Shown: positions 49,977-62,926, numbered from the stretch's first letter. The stretch is 64,000 nt of DNA from Acorus gramineus (GCA_030737835.1 CM060848.1:14325254-14389253); one strand, 5' to 3'. A program made the numbers and translations. Notes: generated from the letters alone by a model not told the origin.

Positions 49977-50895
49977 CTACAAGTTGCCTCCGCTCTGCTG
50001 CCAGAGGTTTATGATGTCAGTGGCCTGGTTGAGGAGGATGATCATGCGTTTCTGGGAGATCCATGGCTTGCTTTCAAGCTTGGATTTGAGCTCCTCCCAT
50101 GCATCCTTCCTAGGCCAGAAATAGTAAGGGCTGAGTGGGATCGTCCCATGCCCCGGAATCACTTGATCAATTGCCAAACCGATGTTTTTCTCCATCCATA
50201 TGAACTTAAGCACCAGCCTTGGCTTCTCCAATGCTGTCACTACCACCCCAAGCTTCTGCACATGAAAAAAAGACGACAACTTTCTCAATATCTATAACTG
50301 AAAGATATTAAAGAAGGAGCTTATTATGGTATAAAAAAGTCCCTTTTTTATGTTCTTCACATTATTCAAGCTTTCATATTAATCACCATTTCTATCAATA
50401 TCAAAGTCCACTTCTCAACATCTGTCAATGAGATATCCTATCAGAAACCCAAAATGCCCAACCAAGCAGAAATCCAAGAACAATTTCAAAATCCCAAATT
50501 CAAAACATAATAAAAACTTCATTTTTATGCAAAAAACAAGATAACCCATCCATCCCTGTATCCGAAGTTCTTCGATTCCAGACCACCGAAATAAACCCAA
50601 AACACAAGAAATCGAAAGTTGGGTATAAGGAGCAAAGAGATACCTCTTTTTGTCCAGATGGGGATTCTTCCACTTCCGCAGCAGCCACAGTTGCTTCTGC
50701 TGTCGCATTGGATGGTGGGAGTTTGTCTCTCCTGGGTCTCAAGGACTTGGTCGACAACGTTAAGTGGGTCGAAAGGGAAGGCTTGAAATCGAGAGAGGAG
50801 GAGGAGGAAGAGTGGGTGTGGGGAATTCTGAGAGAGGGAAGTGATGGGTGCCGGAAAGTTGCGATGTTGGTTGAAGGCGTCGCCATTGACAGCAT
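49977..50895 (-). CDS. PSRP3: Plastid-specific 30S ribosomal protein PSRP-3 (Ycf65-like)
   Basis: PSRP-3 is a component of the chloroplast 30S ribosomal subunit, with relatives (Ycf65) in cyanobacteria and algal plastids. Two exons, 50895-50644 and 50255-49977, join in phase 0 (GQKE|KLGVVV) to give 176 residues. The first ~80 residues are Ser/Thr-rich and fit a transit peptide. The mature part holds the family block [36 protein letters not shown] and [31 protein letters not shown] second in-frame ATG lies three codons downstream (MAT...), so the start could be 50886. Splice sites are GT-AG. No damage seen. Confidence 0.96.
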
Positions 50896-51264
50896 TATCT
50901 CTCGAGCTATTTGTGCTTGGCGTGGGGATTAAATGAATCTTTCTCTTTTATAATTAATATCATTCAATTAATTAAAATTATATATTTTATTAGATAAGTT
51001 ATATGATTTTCATAAAAATTTAAAAGCATAGACAAATTATGTTTTTAGATTATAAAATGGAACCCCGTGGTCATTCTACCAGACAACTCCATGGTCATGC
51101 AACCCCATTTACAACGTTATTTACCGTTTGCATTTGATTTTTTTAACCAGATTAAAGAAGTAAATTCTTTTTATATAAAATACACTCTAATGAATTAAGT
51201 AAAATATGCTTTCATATTTTCAAAATAAAACATATATTGAAATATATAGTGCATTAAACATCAT

Positions 51265-52105
51265 TCACCCCGAGGTCGGCATTCTCTCTGACGACGGTGG
51301 TGAATGATGGTCGTCAGAGTTTCTGACGAGTGTATAAATCTAAGTCGGCATTCCTTCTGGCGACGGTGTTGAGTGTGGTCGCCGGAAGGCCCGGTGAACT
51401 AAAGTGAGAGAGAATAAATTCACATTTTTACAAGTTTCAAATCAAATAAACAAATTTCACATTTAAACACATATAACAAACAAACATAGCAGCATTTAAA
51501 ACACATCAAAATATGATGTTAGCATTTATAACACATCAAAATACAATGTTAGCATTCCATAACAAATAATCCATACGATTACAATACAAAATACATGTTC
51601 AAATTATTTTTATGTTTATTTTTATTTTTTGAAAAAATGAGTAATTGTTTTTATTGGATAGGTTATTTATTTTTATATATGAAAAAATCAATATAGTCAC
51701 ATGAATGGTTGTGAAATTTGAACATGTATTTTGTTGTGTAGTCACGTGAATAGTTGGTTATGGAATGTGAACGTCATATTTTGAACATGTATTTTGTTGT
51801 GTAGTCACGTGAATAGTTGGTTATGGAATGTGAACATCATATTTTGATGTGTTTTAAATGCTGCTATGACTGTCTGTTATATGTGTTTAAATGTGAAATT
51901 TATCCATTTAGTTTAAAACTTGTAAAAATGTAAATTTATTCTTACTTTAGCTTGCCGGGCCTTCAGGCAACCACACTTCAACACTGTCGCCACACTTCAA
52001 CACCGTCGCCAAAAAGAATGCCAACCTAAGTTGATACACTTACCGGAACCTCTGACAACCATCATTTACCACCGTCGCCAGAAGGAATGCTAACCTCGGG
52101 ATGAG
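51265..52105. mobile_element. Foldback-type element with ~340-bp inverted arms
   Basis: The left arm (51265 to about 51600) begins near CACCCCGAGGTCGGCATTC; the right arm (about 51760-52105), read in reverse, begins CATCCCGAGGTTAGCATTC. Both continue through CTGGCGACGGTG and ACTTGTAAAAATGT-like text to CACATCAAAATATGATGTT. Inside lies a direct ~65-bp duplication with ATGTATTTTGTTGTGTAGTC at about 51725 and 51790. No coding sequence is present. It is a non-autonomous DNA element; the family is uncertain because I found no clear target duplication. Confidence 0.75.
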
Positions 52106-52566
52106 TTTCTATTTATTGCTACAGTACATAAATTTTTTTATTTTTTTAAAACAAAGGGATGGGTTTCTTGTAACTCGAGGTGCGGATGTCGGCGCCCTCT
52201 TATTAAACATGAAAATAAAACATAATATTCATAAAAGGCGACTTTAATTTATACCATTCTAGGAATTTTCTCTTTTCAATTTCACCTATTGCAAAAATTA
52301 AGATTGAAAACTCCTTTGTTTTTTTGAAAAAAAAATCTTGGAAAAATGTCATTTTAGATGTCTATTTCCTTTTTTTTCTTAGTGAAACATATATCTCGCT
52401 GGTGATATGATATTACATGCAACAGTACCAATAATAAGAACTGATACCCTGTTTGGATAGGGTATTAAGATAGGTATAACAAGGAATAACTCAGTATAAG
52501 TCCATTTTAGGCATTTGGTTTGACATAATAACTCAGTATCTGGAACCTCAAATAGCTTGAAATAGA

Positions 52567-53465
52567 TGGATATTTGGGGCGCGTCTATCCCCACCAATCT
52601 TTTTTCTTACCCCACCAATCCAAAAAAAAAAAAAAAAAACGGTGTTTGGCTGTTCCCACCAATCCAGATCGACCGAAATTGGTCGTCATTTCAGATTTTG
52701 GACGACCGGACTTGGTCGCCATTTCAGGTTTTGGGCGACAGTAATTGGTCGCAATTTCAGGCTTTGGGCGACTGTTATTGGTCGAACAGGGTTCAAAACT
52801 ATATCTACCTATTTTTTGTAATCAAATAAATTTTTGGGTTTATCCATCATATTCTACATTTATTCTTTTATCCAAACAACAGCTAAGGGGCCGAAAAAAT
52901 GTAAGTAGGTATACTTTCAATTAATTCAAATTTTTATAGAAAAATATCTTATTAGACAAATATATATCATTTTTAAGCTTCGTGTGAATTCGTAGTTAAG
53001 AGGATTCTTGGTTTGAAAACAAAAAAAACCTATCAGTTGATCCAAACACATTATATATTTGGCTTTTGAAAATTAGTCCGTCACTTATGTAAAAAAAATT
53101 GTTCTTATATTCTACATTTAAGAATAATAATTGATTTTCCTTACATTACAACTCAGACTTGGAGTAGCATGAAGGATTCAAGGAAGATATACGTCATGGG
53201 ATTATGTTTCCAAGAAAAAAATTATAAACTTTATTACAAATCCTGTTCGACCAAGTTCGGTCGTCCGAAACCTGAAATGACGACCAAGTCCGGTCGCCCA
53301 AAATCTGAAATGGCGACCAAGTCCGGTCGTCCAAAACCTGAAGTGGCGACCAAATCTGGTCGACCTGGCCGGATCGGTGGGAAAAGATAAAACACCGATT
53401 GTTTTTTTTCGATTGGTGGGGTAAGAAAAACCCTCGATGGGGATAGCCGTGCCCGAATATTTGGA
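52567..53465. mobile_element. Inverted pair of arms built from 33-bp GGTCGCC units
   Basis: The left arm (52567-52797) and right arm (53239-53465) are reverse complements with moderate divergence. Each carries TATCCCCA, CTTACCCCACCAATC and a CCCACC word, then three to four 33-bp units of the type GGTCGCCATTTCAGGTTTTG. The outer ends read ATATTTGGGGC and, in reverse, ATATTCGGGCAC. The left arm also sits between GTTTGGATAGGG (52450) and TTATCCAAACAAC (about 52870), which look like ends of another small element. Confidence 0.65.
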
Positions 53466-54261
53466 TTCCACCTACCTCCCTCCCCCCCCCCCCCCCCCCC
53501 CCTTTTTTTTTTTTTTGATGAAACGGTAGACCGACACCTTAATATATTAAGAACTTCGCTTAACAATTTTTGAAACAGGTATAAACCTTAAAATAACTTA
53601 TGTCTCTATCCAAGCAAACTCTACATGCCCAAGGCTCTTGTAATAAAAACTATCTCTTATCCGGAATACCCGAGTGGTCTCACTAGCATAATGTTGTTGA
53701 TAGAAAAATGGTGACACCTGAATAGTCCCTCCGTTTGCTTAAAGTCAAAGTCGATGTATGAGTCAGTCACTACTGACCCAAGTTTTGAGTAGTAAAAATT
53801 GTGGTCTGGCTCGACCCACTGTTGTAACTGTCCCAGGGTTATCCTAGGACCATCTTAAGCCATGCAAGAATTCTTAAGCTAGCAAGCCATGCAAGGAACC
53901 AAAGGCAGAAGAAACATTAGAAGCACGAATGCTTTTAACAGGAGGCATTGGCAATCAATCAAGCAATATGAGAGGTTTGATCATCATATAAGAACCTTCA
54001 CTTGGTATGTACATTTCACTGATCACCACAGTATCGCATCGCTCTTTCGTGGTCTTTATTTCTCAATTTCAGCATCACAATGTATGAGAAAAATCAGATC
54101 ATAATGAATCTAACTCCACAACAAAAGGCTCCTTCCCAGAAACCAAACCAGACTCCCTGAGAATTCTCAATATAAGAAGCTTATTCTGGAATAATTTGAG
54201 CCATTAAAAAAATTGTTGCCAACATGAAATGGGTGATGAGTTACCTTCAGATTGAATTTAA

Positions 54262-57200
54262 TCAGGTAAGATATATGCTGTCCAAAACCGCGAACCCGGC
54301 AGCGACCCCACCTTCATTTGATGAAGAAAATTTTGTCCGCATCAAGTAACCGCATTGATCATTCATAATTACTTTGTCTTTGTTTCTACATCAGAATATT
54401 GAGATTTGTTATTTCGTATACAAAGGTAAATGGAGATTTTTTTAACTATTGATGAAGTGAAGTGATGGCCCTCCTCTCATATGCATTGTCAACAGTTTGG
54501 AATTCAGTAATAGTTCAGCAAAGAAAAAAATTCACAAGTTAGTATTATTTAGATTTTGACAAATATTCGGAATTTAAAAAAAAAAACTTATGACATGCCA
54601 AATCATCAATATTAAATACCATGCATGATCTTTCAATGACATTATAACATCAAAATACTATGAAGACTTCTGGAATCAAGTAATAATATTTGAATTTATG
54701 CAAAATCATTAAAAACAGACCTTTTCGCAGAGTAAAACCTAATCGAGCATTTTCCTTTTTGGTTTTAGTTGTCTTGCATAATTATATGTACTATGCACTT
54801 AATACATATTTAATTTATTCAACACATGAATTATTGAATAAGACATGTATTGTTTACCAGACGTGATTTAAACGAGGATTAACTTTTAATGAAAGGTGAG
54901 CATTTAATACGTGAATTAGTCAATAGTTCGGATCATTAGGTAACAAGGCTCAGATGGAATCATGGAAATGCATTCCACCCAGGCAAGGGCTGGATCAAAT
55001 TTCAATGTCCGTATCAATTTCAGCCTGCCTATATGACCCAGATAAATTAACAGAGAGAATAAAAATATGGTACCTCAAATAAGCTCCGTATATCCCAAGT
55101 TCTGACACTGCATAGTCATGATGACAAATGCCTTCCCTGACCAGATATGATAAATATGATGTTGGAAAAATCCTTTGCATCAGAATATACGCAGAAAGTC
55201 CCTCGCCTCCTTCTGTAGTAAGTCTAGTTAAAGTTTCTCTTATATCATCACCGTAGATGTTGTTTCCTGAAAGGAAATTATAATTTCATCCTTATAAACA
55301 TTGAAGATCCATAAAAAGAAGAACCGGCTTAAAATGATTGATGAAGAGCTGAACCTCCCCCTTCTCTTTGAGGTTTTAAAACAAAATATTCGGGTCTTTC
55401 CATTGCATCTCCAACGGAGGCTGGGTCTTCTAAACTCCATAAGCCTGCAAAACACTTGCGCACCTTTGCAATGTCGTCCTTGTTTTCAAGGAATCTGCCA
55501 AGATGACATCATTGAAATGTTTAAAACAAATGAAGTTCTCTCGCTAATCAATGCATAATGATGCATGCTAACACAATTAATGCTTTGAGACAAAATACAG
55601 AACTTTATCACCTACATTAAACTGTATTATCGTTCGGACAAAATGATCTAAAGACTCAAATAGAAGAGAACATGATAACTATGTGCATAAACAATCATTT
55701 AGAAACCATTGTACATAAAAAAATAACTTCCGTGAAAAAATAATGGAAACTCTTTCCAGGATGAAATCGGAGAGTGCACCATTTATGAAGTAAGGTTTAG
55801 AGGAGAGATTGGAAAGCAAACAAGGTAAAGTATGATATTCTCCATTGAGTATCAGAAGCTGTTCCAGATAATAATGTAATACAAAGAAGATACAGACACC
55901 ACAGGTGTATTATATTGGCATTCAAGAGAACTAATATCTATTGTGTCTATTGTCGAATGAAAGAACTAGCTATGAGCATTCACTTCAGCAACTGGTTCGC
56001 CGTGGCTCAATTTAGAGCATAAGCTGTTTTTGAAAATTGATTCCAAAGGGGACCTTAGAAGGTTGTAAAGCAAACAAGGTAAAGTATGATATTCTCCATT
56101 GAGTTTCAGAAGCTGTTCCAGATAATAATGCAATACAAAGAACATACAGACAACACAGGTGTATTATATTGGCATTCAAGAGGACTAATATCTATTGTGT
56201 CTATTGTCTAATGAAAGAACTAGCTATGAGCATTCACTTCAGCAACTGGTTCACCGTGGCTCAATTTAGAGCATAAGCTGTTTTTGAAAATTGATTCCAA
56301 AGGGGACCTTAGAAGGTTGTAAAGCCAAATATTTAGTCTTTCCAAGTAAAAAAAATATGAATTTTACAAGTAATGAAAACTATAATCCTCCACAGGCCAC
56401 TATAGATATATTCCAGTTTTAAAATATTATTACATAGCACAACAAATTCAATTTATGTCAATGTAATGCAATAGGCTAAAAAGGCCTCCGAGATACAAAA
56501 CTGTAATATTACGGAAAAGACAGGTGAGGAACCAAAAAAAAAAATGGAATTGCTACCTCTCAAGTACATTAGGTTTTGCCAACTCCTGCTGGATTTTCTT
56601 CGTGCCTACCAAATGGTATGAAATACATGGACACTTGATGGAAGAGGACTGTTCCATTAAAATCCTTGCTTTCCATTCCTAATTGAATATTAACATTAAA
56701 AAAAAAAGTCAAGCAGTGTGCTCCATTAATATTTGGAATCATGGTTTAACAATCTGTATAGCTCAAGTGGGAAAGACCTAAGCAAATAATACCATTTGTT
56801 AGGGTTGAATTACAAACAATGAATACACACACTTCAAGGAACAAAAGAATGCTAAAAAGAGAAGAAAAGAGGGTCATATATGATAAAGGCATATCTTCCC
56901 ATGTCTCACACAATATTGGGTGCCAGGCATGCTGTGCTCCAACAGGCCCAAGAAGTAAAATTGCAAGATTATCCAAAAATAACAATATAAAAATTAATCA
57001 CAGAAAATAGAGAAGCAACACAAACACTCAGGAAAAAATTAACTCATTCCTTCATGTGTTTTGGGAGATGGAATATCATCAAAAATTAATGCAGGATGTT
57101 CATGTGTGCATGGAAGGAAAAAATAAAAACCACTTGAATGTATACGCAAATAGCAAAAATATCTGAGCTCTTTCAGTGTAAAGCTGCAAGCACAAGTAAC

Positions 57201-60200
57201 TTTCCAATGGCCAAATGAAAAGGTGTTCTAAAAAAAAGACCACCTAGGTTCAAATGCAGTACTACAGACTCACAAGGAAAAAGGATAAAATAACCATACA
57301 ACAAAAACACAGGCCACCTTGCTTTTCATAATTAAATCGAAAGTAAAAATGATTTTGAACAAAATGATAATTACATACTGATTCAGAGGGGTAGTCATTT
57401 GGTGAGTAACCAGATCTAAAATACACGACTGCAACGGTGTGACCATCACTGCAGGCATAGATCTTTCAATTATGGCAATTGTCAATACGAAAACAAAGAA
57501 TGATACGTAATTGCAAAAATAATCATTTTCCAAGAAATGTATAACTGCACTGCATGTGAAGATTTTTTTCACAATATGATATTCCATAACATTAAAAGTA
57601 CTAAAAAGAAGAAGCATACACACAGAGTGTTCCATCCGGTAGAAGCTTCCCCTCTTCATTTATTTCGGCCAAAGTCTTCCTTAGGGTATTCACACCATGC
57701 GTGCTCAAATATTAAGAAAGAACAGATTTCCAATGAAAATCTATATAGATGAAAACTTGTACTGTATTTTATTCTGATTTACTACAGCATCTTTTAACAG
57801 AACTGGGTAAATCTAATTAATCGAATGCATGTGAAAGTAATAAAATATTTTCTTAGATGTTCTTCAATATCTCTCAAAGAAAAAAGGGAAAAAATGGAAG
57901 GCCCCTTAAATAAAGGATATCTCTCCATCAACTCAGCAGAAAGCCAATGTTGATCATACATATTGCGCTCTTCATTTGATACGATAAACATAACTACAGC
58001 ACTGTCATAACGTTGAGTACAAAAGTCAGTCCTCAAAAAATATTTAAGGTCTAAATAAGAAGAAATGAAAATTTGAATAACATCCTATAGCACCAACCTG
58101 GAATTGTTGTATTCATTCCAAGCCTTTGCTAAAGCATGTGCAACTCGACTAACAGTTGTATTTCCAGGAACCTTTTTAGAATCTAGCCCAAGATGCTTTC
58201 CATAATGGTTAAGTAAGCTCCTGCAAATGACAAGACACTTTATCAATCATGTGACATGCATAGGAAAATTATAATATTATTGAAATAGATATTTATGACA
58301 ATCCAAATAACAACATTTTGATGGTAATAATTGCAGAAGAGATTTTTTATTTTAAAAAAAACATGACATCACATACTCATTCCTCTCATGCTAAATGAAT
58401 AAAAACATAAATCTTTCAAATGTGTGATTGCATGGTACAATCAAATACAAATGTGGCTTAAACAGGATAACATTTATAACTGACATATTGGGTATGCATT
58501 CTCTAGTCTCCAAATGTTTAAACATAGTGGAGGGATGTATGCTGAATGACATAATCTGGGTGAAATACATAATCTGTACGATCTTTAGCTGCAGAGCTGG
58601 TTTGGCCTGAAAGGATGGATTCTGTAGTCTGAGAGACCTGATAATCAAATGGGCATCTCTGTAAAATCTTTCAACATAATTTTAACAGGTGAAACTCAGC
58701 TTATATCAGGAGATGTGAATATGGAGGTTAACCTGATAATCAAAATAGGAAGACCACAATCAAAGTTCAGGACTCATGTGGTGCCTGGGATTTGACAAGC
58801 TCTTACTAGGATGAAAAGTGTGTTTAGGCCACCCCTGCAGATAACTGCAGTCATTGAATAGGAGGCTGATGATGCAGAGAACATTTTCAATAGTGTCAAT
58901 CTAATAATCCTAAGCAGTATCTAAATTGGTTTACTTCAGTTTGTTTTTCCTGCCACTACAGTACTTGATGGAGGATTAATGTAAGCTGACATCAATGGTG
59001 AAAAAAGGCATATATAACAAGTCTAAGGAAATATTGAGATCTTTCTTTTGTCAGACACAGATACACCATGAATATCCATGTTAATATGGATTGATGGAGG
59101 GATAGACACAGGACATCATGTCTATTTGGGGGAAAAACAAAAGGATTGAGAGCAGGAGGGGTGGAATTTTTTTTTAAAAATGAAGCAGATATTAGAAGAA
59201 ATCAGTAATGATTATGCTCCTAACAACAAGGACTTTGCATAGGTTGTTGGCATTGAAAGATATTATGGAATCAATCAAATGATAGGTTGTTCCTTTAGTG
59301 CTATTCTAATCAGCATATATGATGCCGAGGCTGATAAAAATGCTAGTAGAAAATTGATCAAATATTGTATTGTCATGCTTTAAGGTTCTTCCACTTTTAG
59401 TTTTTAATCCCCCATGTCAATTCTTATCCCACATATAGGTCAAAAGGGTTGAAAATATTGGGGACAAGGGGTGGAGAGTTCCTCTGATTTAGGTTGAATT
59501 CGGAAGGGACACCATGTAGTGAATTTTCATAGGTCGATGTTCAATGGAATTTTAATGGTATATCCCCAATACAAGGCATTGAAATTCTTCAAATTTGAGT
59601 ATCTGCCTTTCAGCTGCCTACAAATGACAAGCCATCTTAATAGTATACAAGCAACAAGTCCTCAGACACCATTAAAAAAAACCGTGCACAATGCCTACAA
59701 AAATGAATCCAACAAAAGAAAAAGAACATCCACATAGTAAATTTTTGCGCCTGAATATTAGGTTGGACATTAATAATAATATTATGATGAATGGAACACT
59801 ATACATCATGAAACATCAAAGAAAATTATTATCTACTAGACCTGTGAAGCTCGCTGACAAGACAACTAAGGCCAGGAAATGAACATGAAATGGTGTTGAG
59901 CTCTATCTGAAGCAGTAAGTTAGTTTCAGCATCAAGCATGTAATCAGATCGATGCAAACCCAAACGAATCTCCTGTATATAGTAATTGAAATGGGATTAG
60001 CCTCTCTTACGGTAAGCAGCACTTTATATATTTGATGTTTGCTTTATATGTGCTTCTTTTATGTAAATAATTTTTCAAAAAAAATTAAATAAATTCCAAC
60101 TAACAGATCACTTCCTTAAGAAGACAAGGAAGAAATGAAAGACACACCTCTTTTTTATTGTCCGCCAACATCATGGCATGAATATCTAATAGTCTGCTTG

Positions 60201-62926
60201 TGAAAGCATCCACATTCTTAGTTCTGTAACAAAGAATAATGAAGTAAATGACTTTATGCGCAAACCTGTACCGTCTATGAGATATAAAAGATTATACCAG
60301 TTTAAAAAATACTAATAAAAACAAGTGTAGAAACAACCAAGACATAAGTGCAACAATGCTATCCCACCCCACCCCACCTTGTACCGCCACCATCACTACA
60401 CGACTACGAAGGCAGAAATCTGTCAGACAGAATGAGATACACTATAAAAGTAGACATCTATTTTGCTCCTAATATTTGACCTAGTTTTCTGGAACTACTG
60501 CTATCAATCCATGAGCAGGTAGTTGCACAAAATTCAACAAAATTTTGTCTCACTTAAAAAGAAATTCTATCCTCATCCTTGTGAAACTTTCATCATGATG
60601 TTGATGAACTTAACCAGACTATATGCTTGAGGCTTGTATAACAGATTTCCACAGCAGCCTTTGTCTTGTCTTTTTTAAGTTTTGTTTCTTTGCCTTAAGG
60701 CCTTCACTCCATTAATACATGATGGCAGGGAGCCAAACTTTTAATTTCAAAATAAAAAATCGTTGAGGTTTGTATCGATCATTATAAAGCTGACAATTGT
60801 CATGTTTAGGTTTATTGTATAAAACAACAAATAATAGCATGCACATTGTTAAAGAAAAACAGAACTTTTAGTCTGTGTATTATTCAATGCCTATCACTAG
60901 TCTTTGCCTCATGATTTGTGCTAACTATAGGTTAACCAGTGTAAATGTATATCATACAGGGTGTGATGCATGGTTGCAAGTATCCAATATGTCTGGATTA
61001 TCATACCTCCCAATTCAAAGTTAGAATTCAGTCATCCATCTTTACTGCCTTTTGAACTCCAGATTCAGTGAGGTCGATTATCTGGGCGGCTTCAGCAGTA
61101 TGACTTGAGATTGTTGAAAAAAACATGTACAGTAAAGATAATTCTTACTAGTGCTCCATTTGTAATCATGTCCATAGACAAAGGGAGACAACCAAATCCA
61201 GTATTTTTCAAGGTAACATTTATTTGCGATGGTTGATAGTTTTTTTTTTTTGTTGTTGGGGGGTGGGTGGGTGATAGTGACAATGATAATAATACAGATA
61301 AGTGATGATAATATCATTAAAATAATTATAATAATGATAATAACAACAATTAAAAGAAGGGAAAAATCCAAATAACCCCCTATGAACTGCCTGAAATCCA
61401 TATAACCCCCAGCTTTTTCTAAAGTCCATATAACCACTTGAAAACACCTATGTAAATCCAAATAACCCCCTGAGTTGAACTTTCGTTAACAGATGAGGAA
61501 TATTCTGCGAATATTCCATTTTGTTAACCTTGACTGAAAACACATGTGGAAAATCTTCTGTATATGACGATTTTACCCCCGTCGGATAGATTATAAAACT
61601 CTATCCAGAGGGGTAAAATCATCATTTACATAGGATTTTTCGCATTTTTAACACATTGCAGAGGATTTTTGATATACTATGTTTTAAACTAGGGTTAACC
61701 GGACAGAACATTCACAGAATAATACTAATTTATCAACAAAAATTTAACTCAAGGGGCTATTTGGATTTACATAGGTGTTTTCAGGGGGTTACACGGACTT
61801 TAGGAAAATTCAGGAGGTTATATGGATTTCATACAGTTTACAAAGGGTTATTTTGGATTTTTCCCTTAAAAGAATTATACAAATAATGTTAATCATCCAC
61901 ATCAATATTGGAAATATTTAGAGACATCAAATGTTATGTATGCATCCAATGTTTCTTCATATCCATATCCACATCCGATGTGATTGGACAAGATCTTCTA
62001 CCCTATGATGTCCAAATCCTCCCGAAAGGCTAATACATATATATCATGTTGTGTCATACCTATGTTGTTTTGTGTTGTATCTTTCATTTCATCCAAAATG
62101 AATCCATGAATCACTGACCCAAAATTGTCACTCATGGGGGGCTAGCTATGCAGGTTTCATTGAATAGAATACATCAATCACCAAACATTCATTCCAAGAC
62201 TTCTTGGTCTTAAGAAAATGGATGTGCACCATATCAAAATTGAGCAACAATTACCAAATACAGGATTTATAGAGGATTTCAAATGGAATTTGGTATTCAA
62301 GATACTTTTAGAAATCATTAAGCTTGACCAAGAGTAAGCCATTTTTTTTATATAAAAGCATAAAGCATAAACACCTTGGAGAAAGTCACCAAGCCCATAC
62401 ATGAGAAATATTAATCAAAACTAATTATGAATTTTCCAATCACATTTCGATCATCCAGGTTTACAAAATCAAGTGAAATGAATGTTGGGCACTTGGACAC
62501 AACGCAACTCACACCAAAAACCAAATGTAGCAATGACTCATTGGAAGAAAAGAATTTCACACAAAAAAAAAAAAAAAAATTGGATGAAATGGTAATGAAA
62601 ATAAGCAGTATAAAATTCAGACACCGTGGATAGTAAAACTTTGAGTTTTTAGGCTAGGGCCTACCTGTTGTTCAATTGAAATAATAAAATGTTAACGGAA
62701 ATTATATTTTGTGTATATACAATATGATGACCAATACATTAACTGAAGAGAAAAACCTGGACAGTGAATCTTGCAAAAATTTTCCATCCAAACTCACGCG
62801 ATCTACAAGCTCGTTGAAAATGGGAGCTAGTTCACATGCCTGCCTCCATTGACTTGTTGGGAATGGTACAGGCAATAATGCAAATGGAGCATGAACTAGA
62901 CCAACACCTGGAACAGCTCCTGATCT
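54262..62926 (-). CDS. GSH2: Glutathione synthetase, partial (5' exon(s) outside the window)
   Basis: GSH2 joins gamma-glutamylcysteine and glycine with ATP, the second step of glutathione synthesis, in plastid and cytosol. Eleven exons are seen, all keeping frame: 62926-62757, 60223-60148, 59972-59842, 58220-58098, 58001-57921, 57700-57620, 57448-57379, 56678-56557, 55494-55355, 55266-55074, 54385-54262, encoding 436 residues. They run from [19 protein letters not shown] through [24 protein letters not shown] and [15 protein letters not shown] (the Gly-rich ATP loop) to GYLMRTK and [17 protein letters not shown]. The N-terminal ~100 residues and any transit peptide lie beyond 64000. One intron has AT-AC borders. 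Another holds a MITE, another a 254-bp tandem duplication. No stop or shift was found, so the gene appears functional. Confidence 0.96.
55814..56322. repeat. ~254-bp tandem duplication in a GSH2 intron
   Basis: AAGCAAACAAGGTAAAGTAT starts at 55814 and again at 56068. Each unit runs to GGGGACCTTAGAAGGTTGTA, with only a few differences by eye, so the event is recent compared with the other repeats here. It sits in the intron between the exons at 56678-56557 and 55494-55355. Confidence 0.88.
57701..57920 (-). other. U12-type AT-AC intron in GSH2
   Basis: The exon at 58001-57921 ends GAGAG and the intron starts ATATCCTTTA, the U12 AT-AC 5' splice consensus. It ends ...TTTCTTAATATTTGAGCAC before GCATGGTGTG. 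TTTCTTAAT fits the U12 branch-point motif and its adenosine lies about 12 nt from the AC end. No GT-AG alternative gives the family text: this join reads [17 protein letters not shown], as in other plant GSH2 proteins. Intron length is 220 nt. Confidence 0.92.
61359..61865. mobile_element. 507-bp MULE-type MITE in a GSH2 intron
   Basis: The ends GGGAAAAATCCAAATAACCC (left) and, in reverse, GGGAAAAATCCAAAATAACCC (right) start inverted arms of about 200 bp that share AAATCCATATAACC, AAAACACCTATGTAAATCC and GAGTT(G/A)AA words. The centre has a further inverted pair around GGATAGATTATAAAACTCTA. No coding sequence. A perfect 9-bp duplication TTAAAAGAA flanks it (61350-61358 and 61866-61874), the length typical of Mutator-like elements. 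Confidence 0.88.

Larger units (their letters stand above)
50896..54261. other. Intergenic stretch with two inverted-repeat elements
   Basis: Between PSRP-3 and the GSH2 stop codon I see no gene. It holds the long inverted-repeat element at 51265-52105, the inverted pair of 33-bp-unit arms at 52567-53465, a C/T homopolymer at about 53476-53515, and the GSH2 3' region. Confidence 0.6.

Noticed and set aside
53889-54104. 71-residue frame downstream of GSH2
   Set aside because: Isolated, no family features, and it lies in the probable GSH2 3' region on the other strand.
56881-56990. A possible GSH2 exon around AGCATGCCTGGCACC
   Set aside because: It does not match the family text; the needed exon ([12 protein letters not shown]...) lies at 56678-56557 with good splice sites.
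54262-62926. GSH2 as a pseudogene
   Set aside because: At first several exons seemed missing or badly spliced. All were found, and once the AT-AC intron was allowed the frame is continuous to the stop codon.
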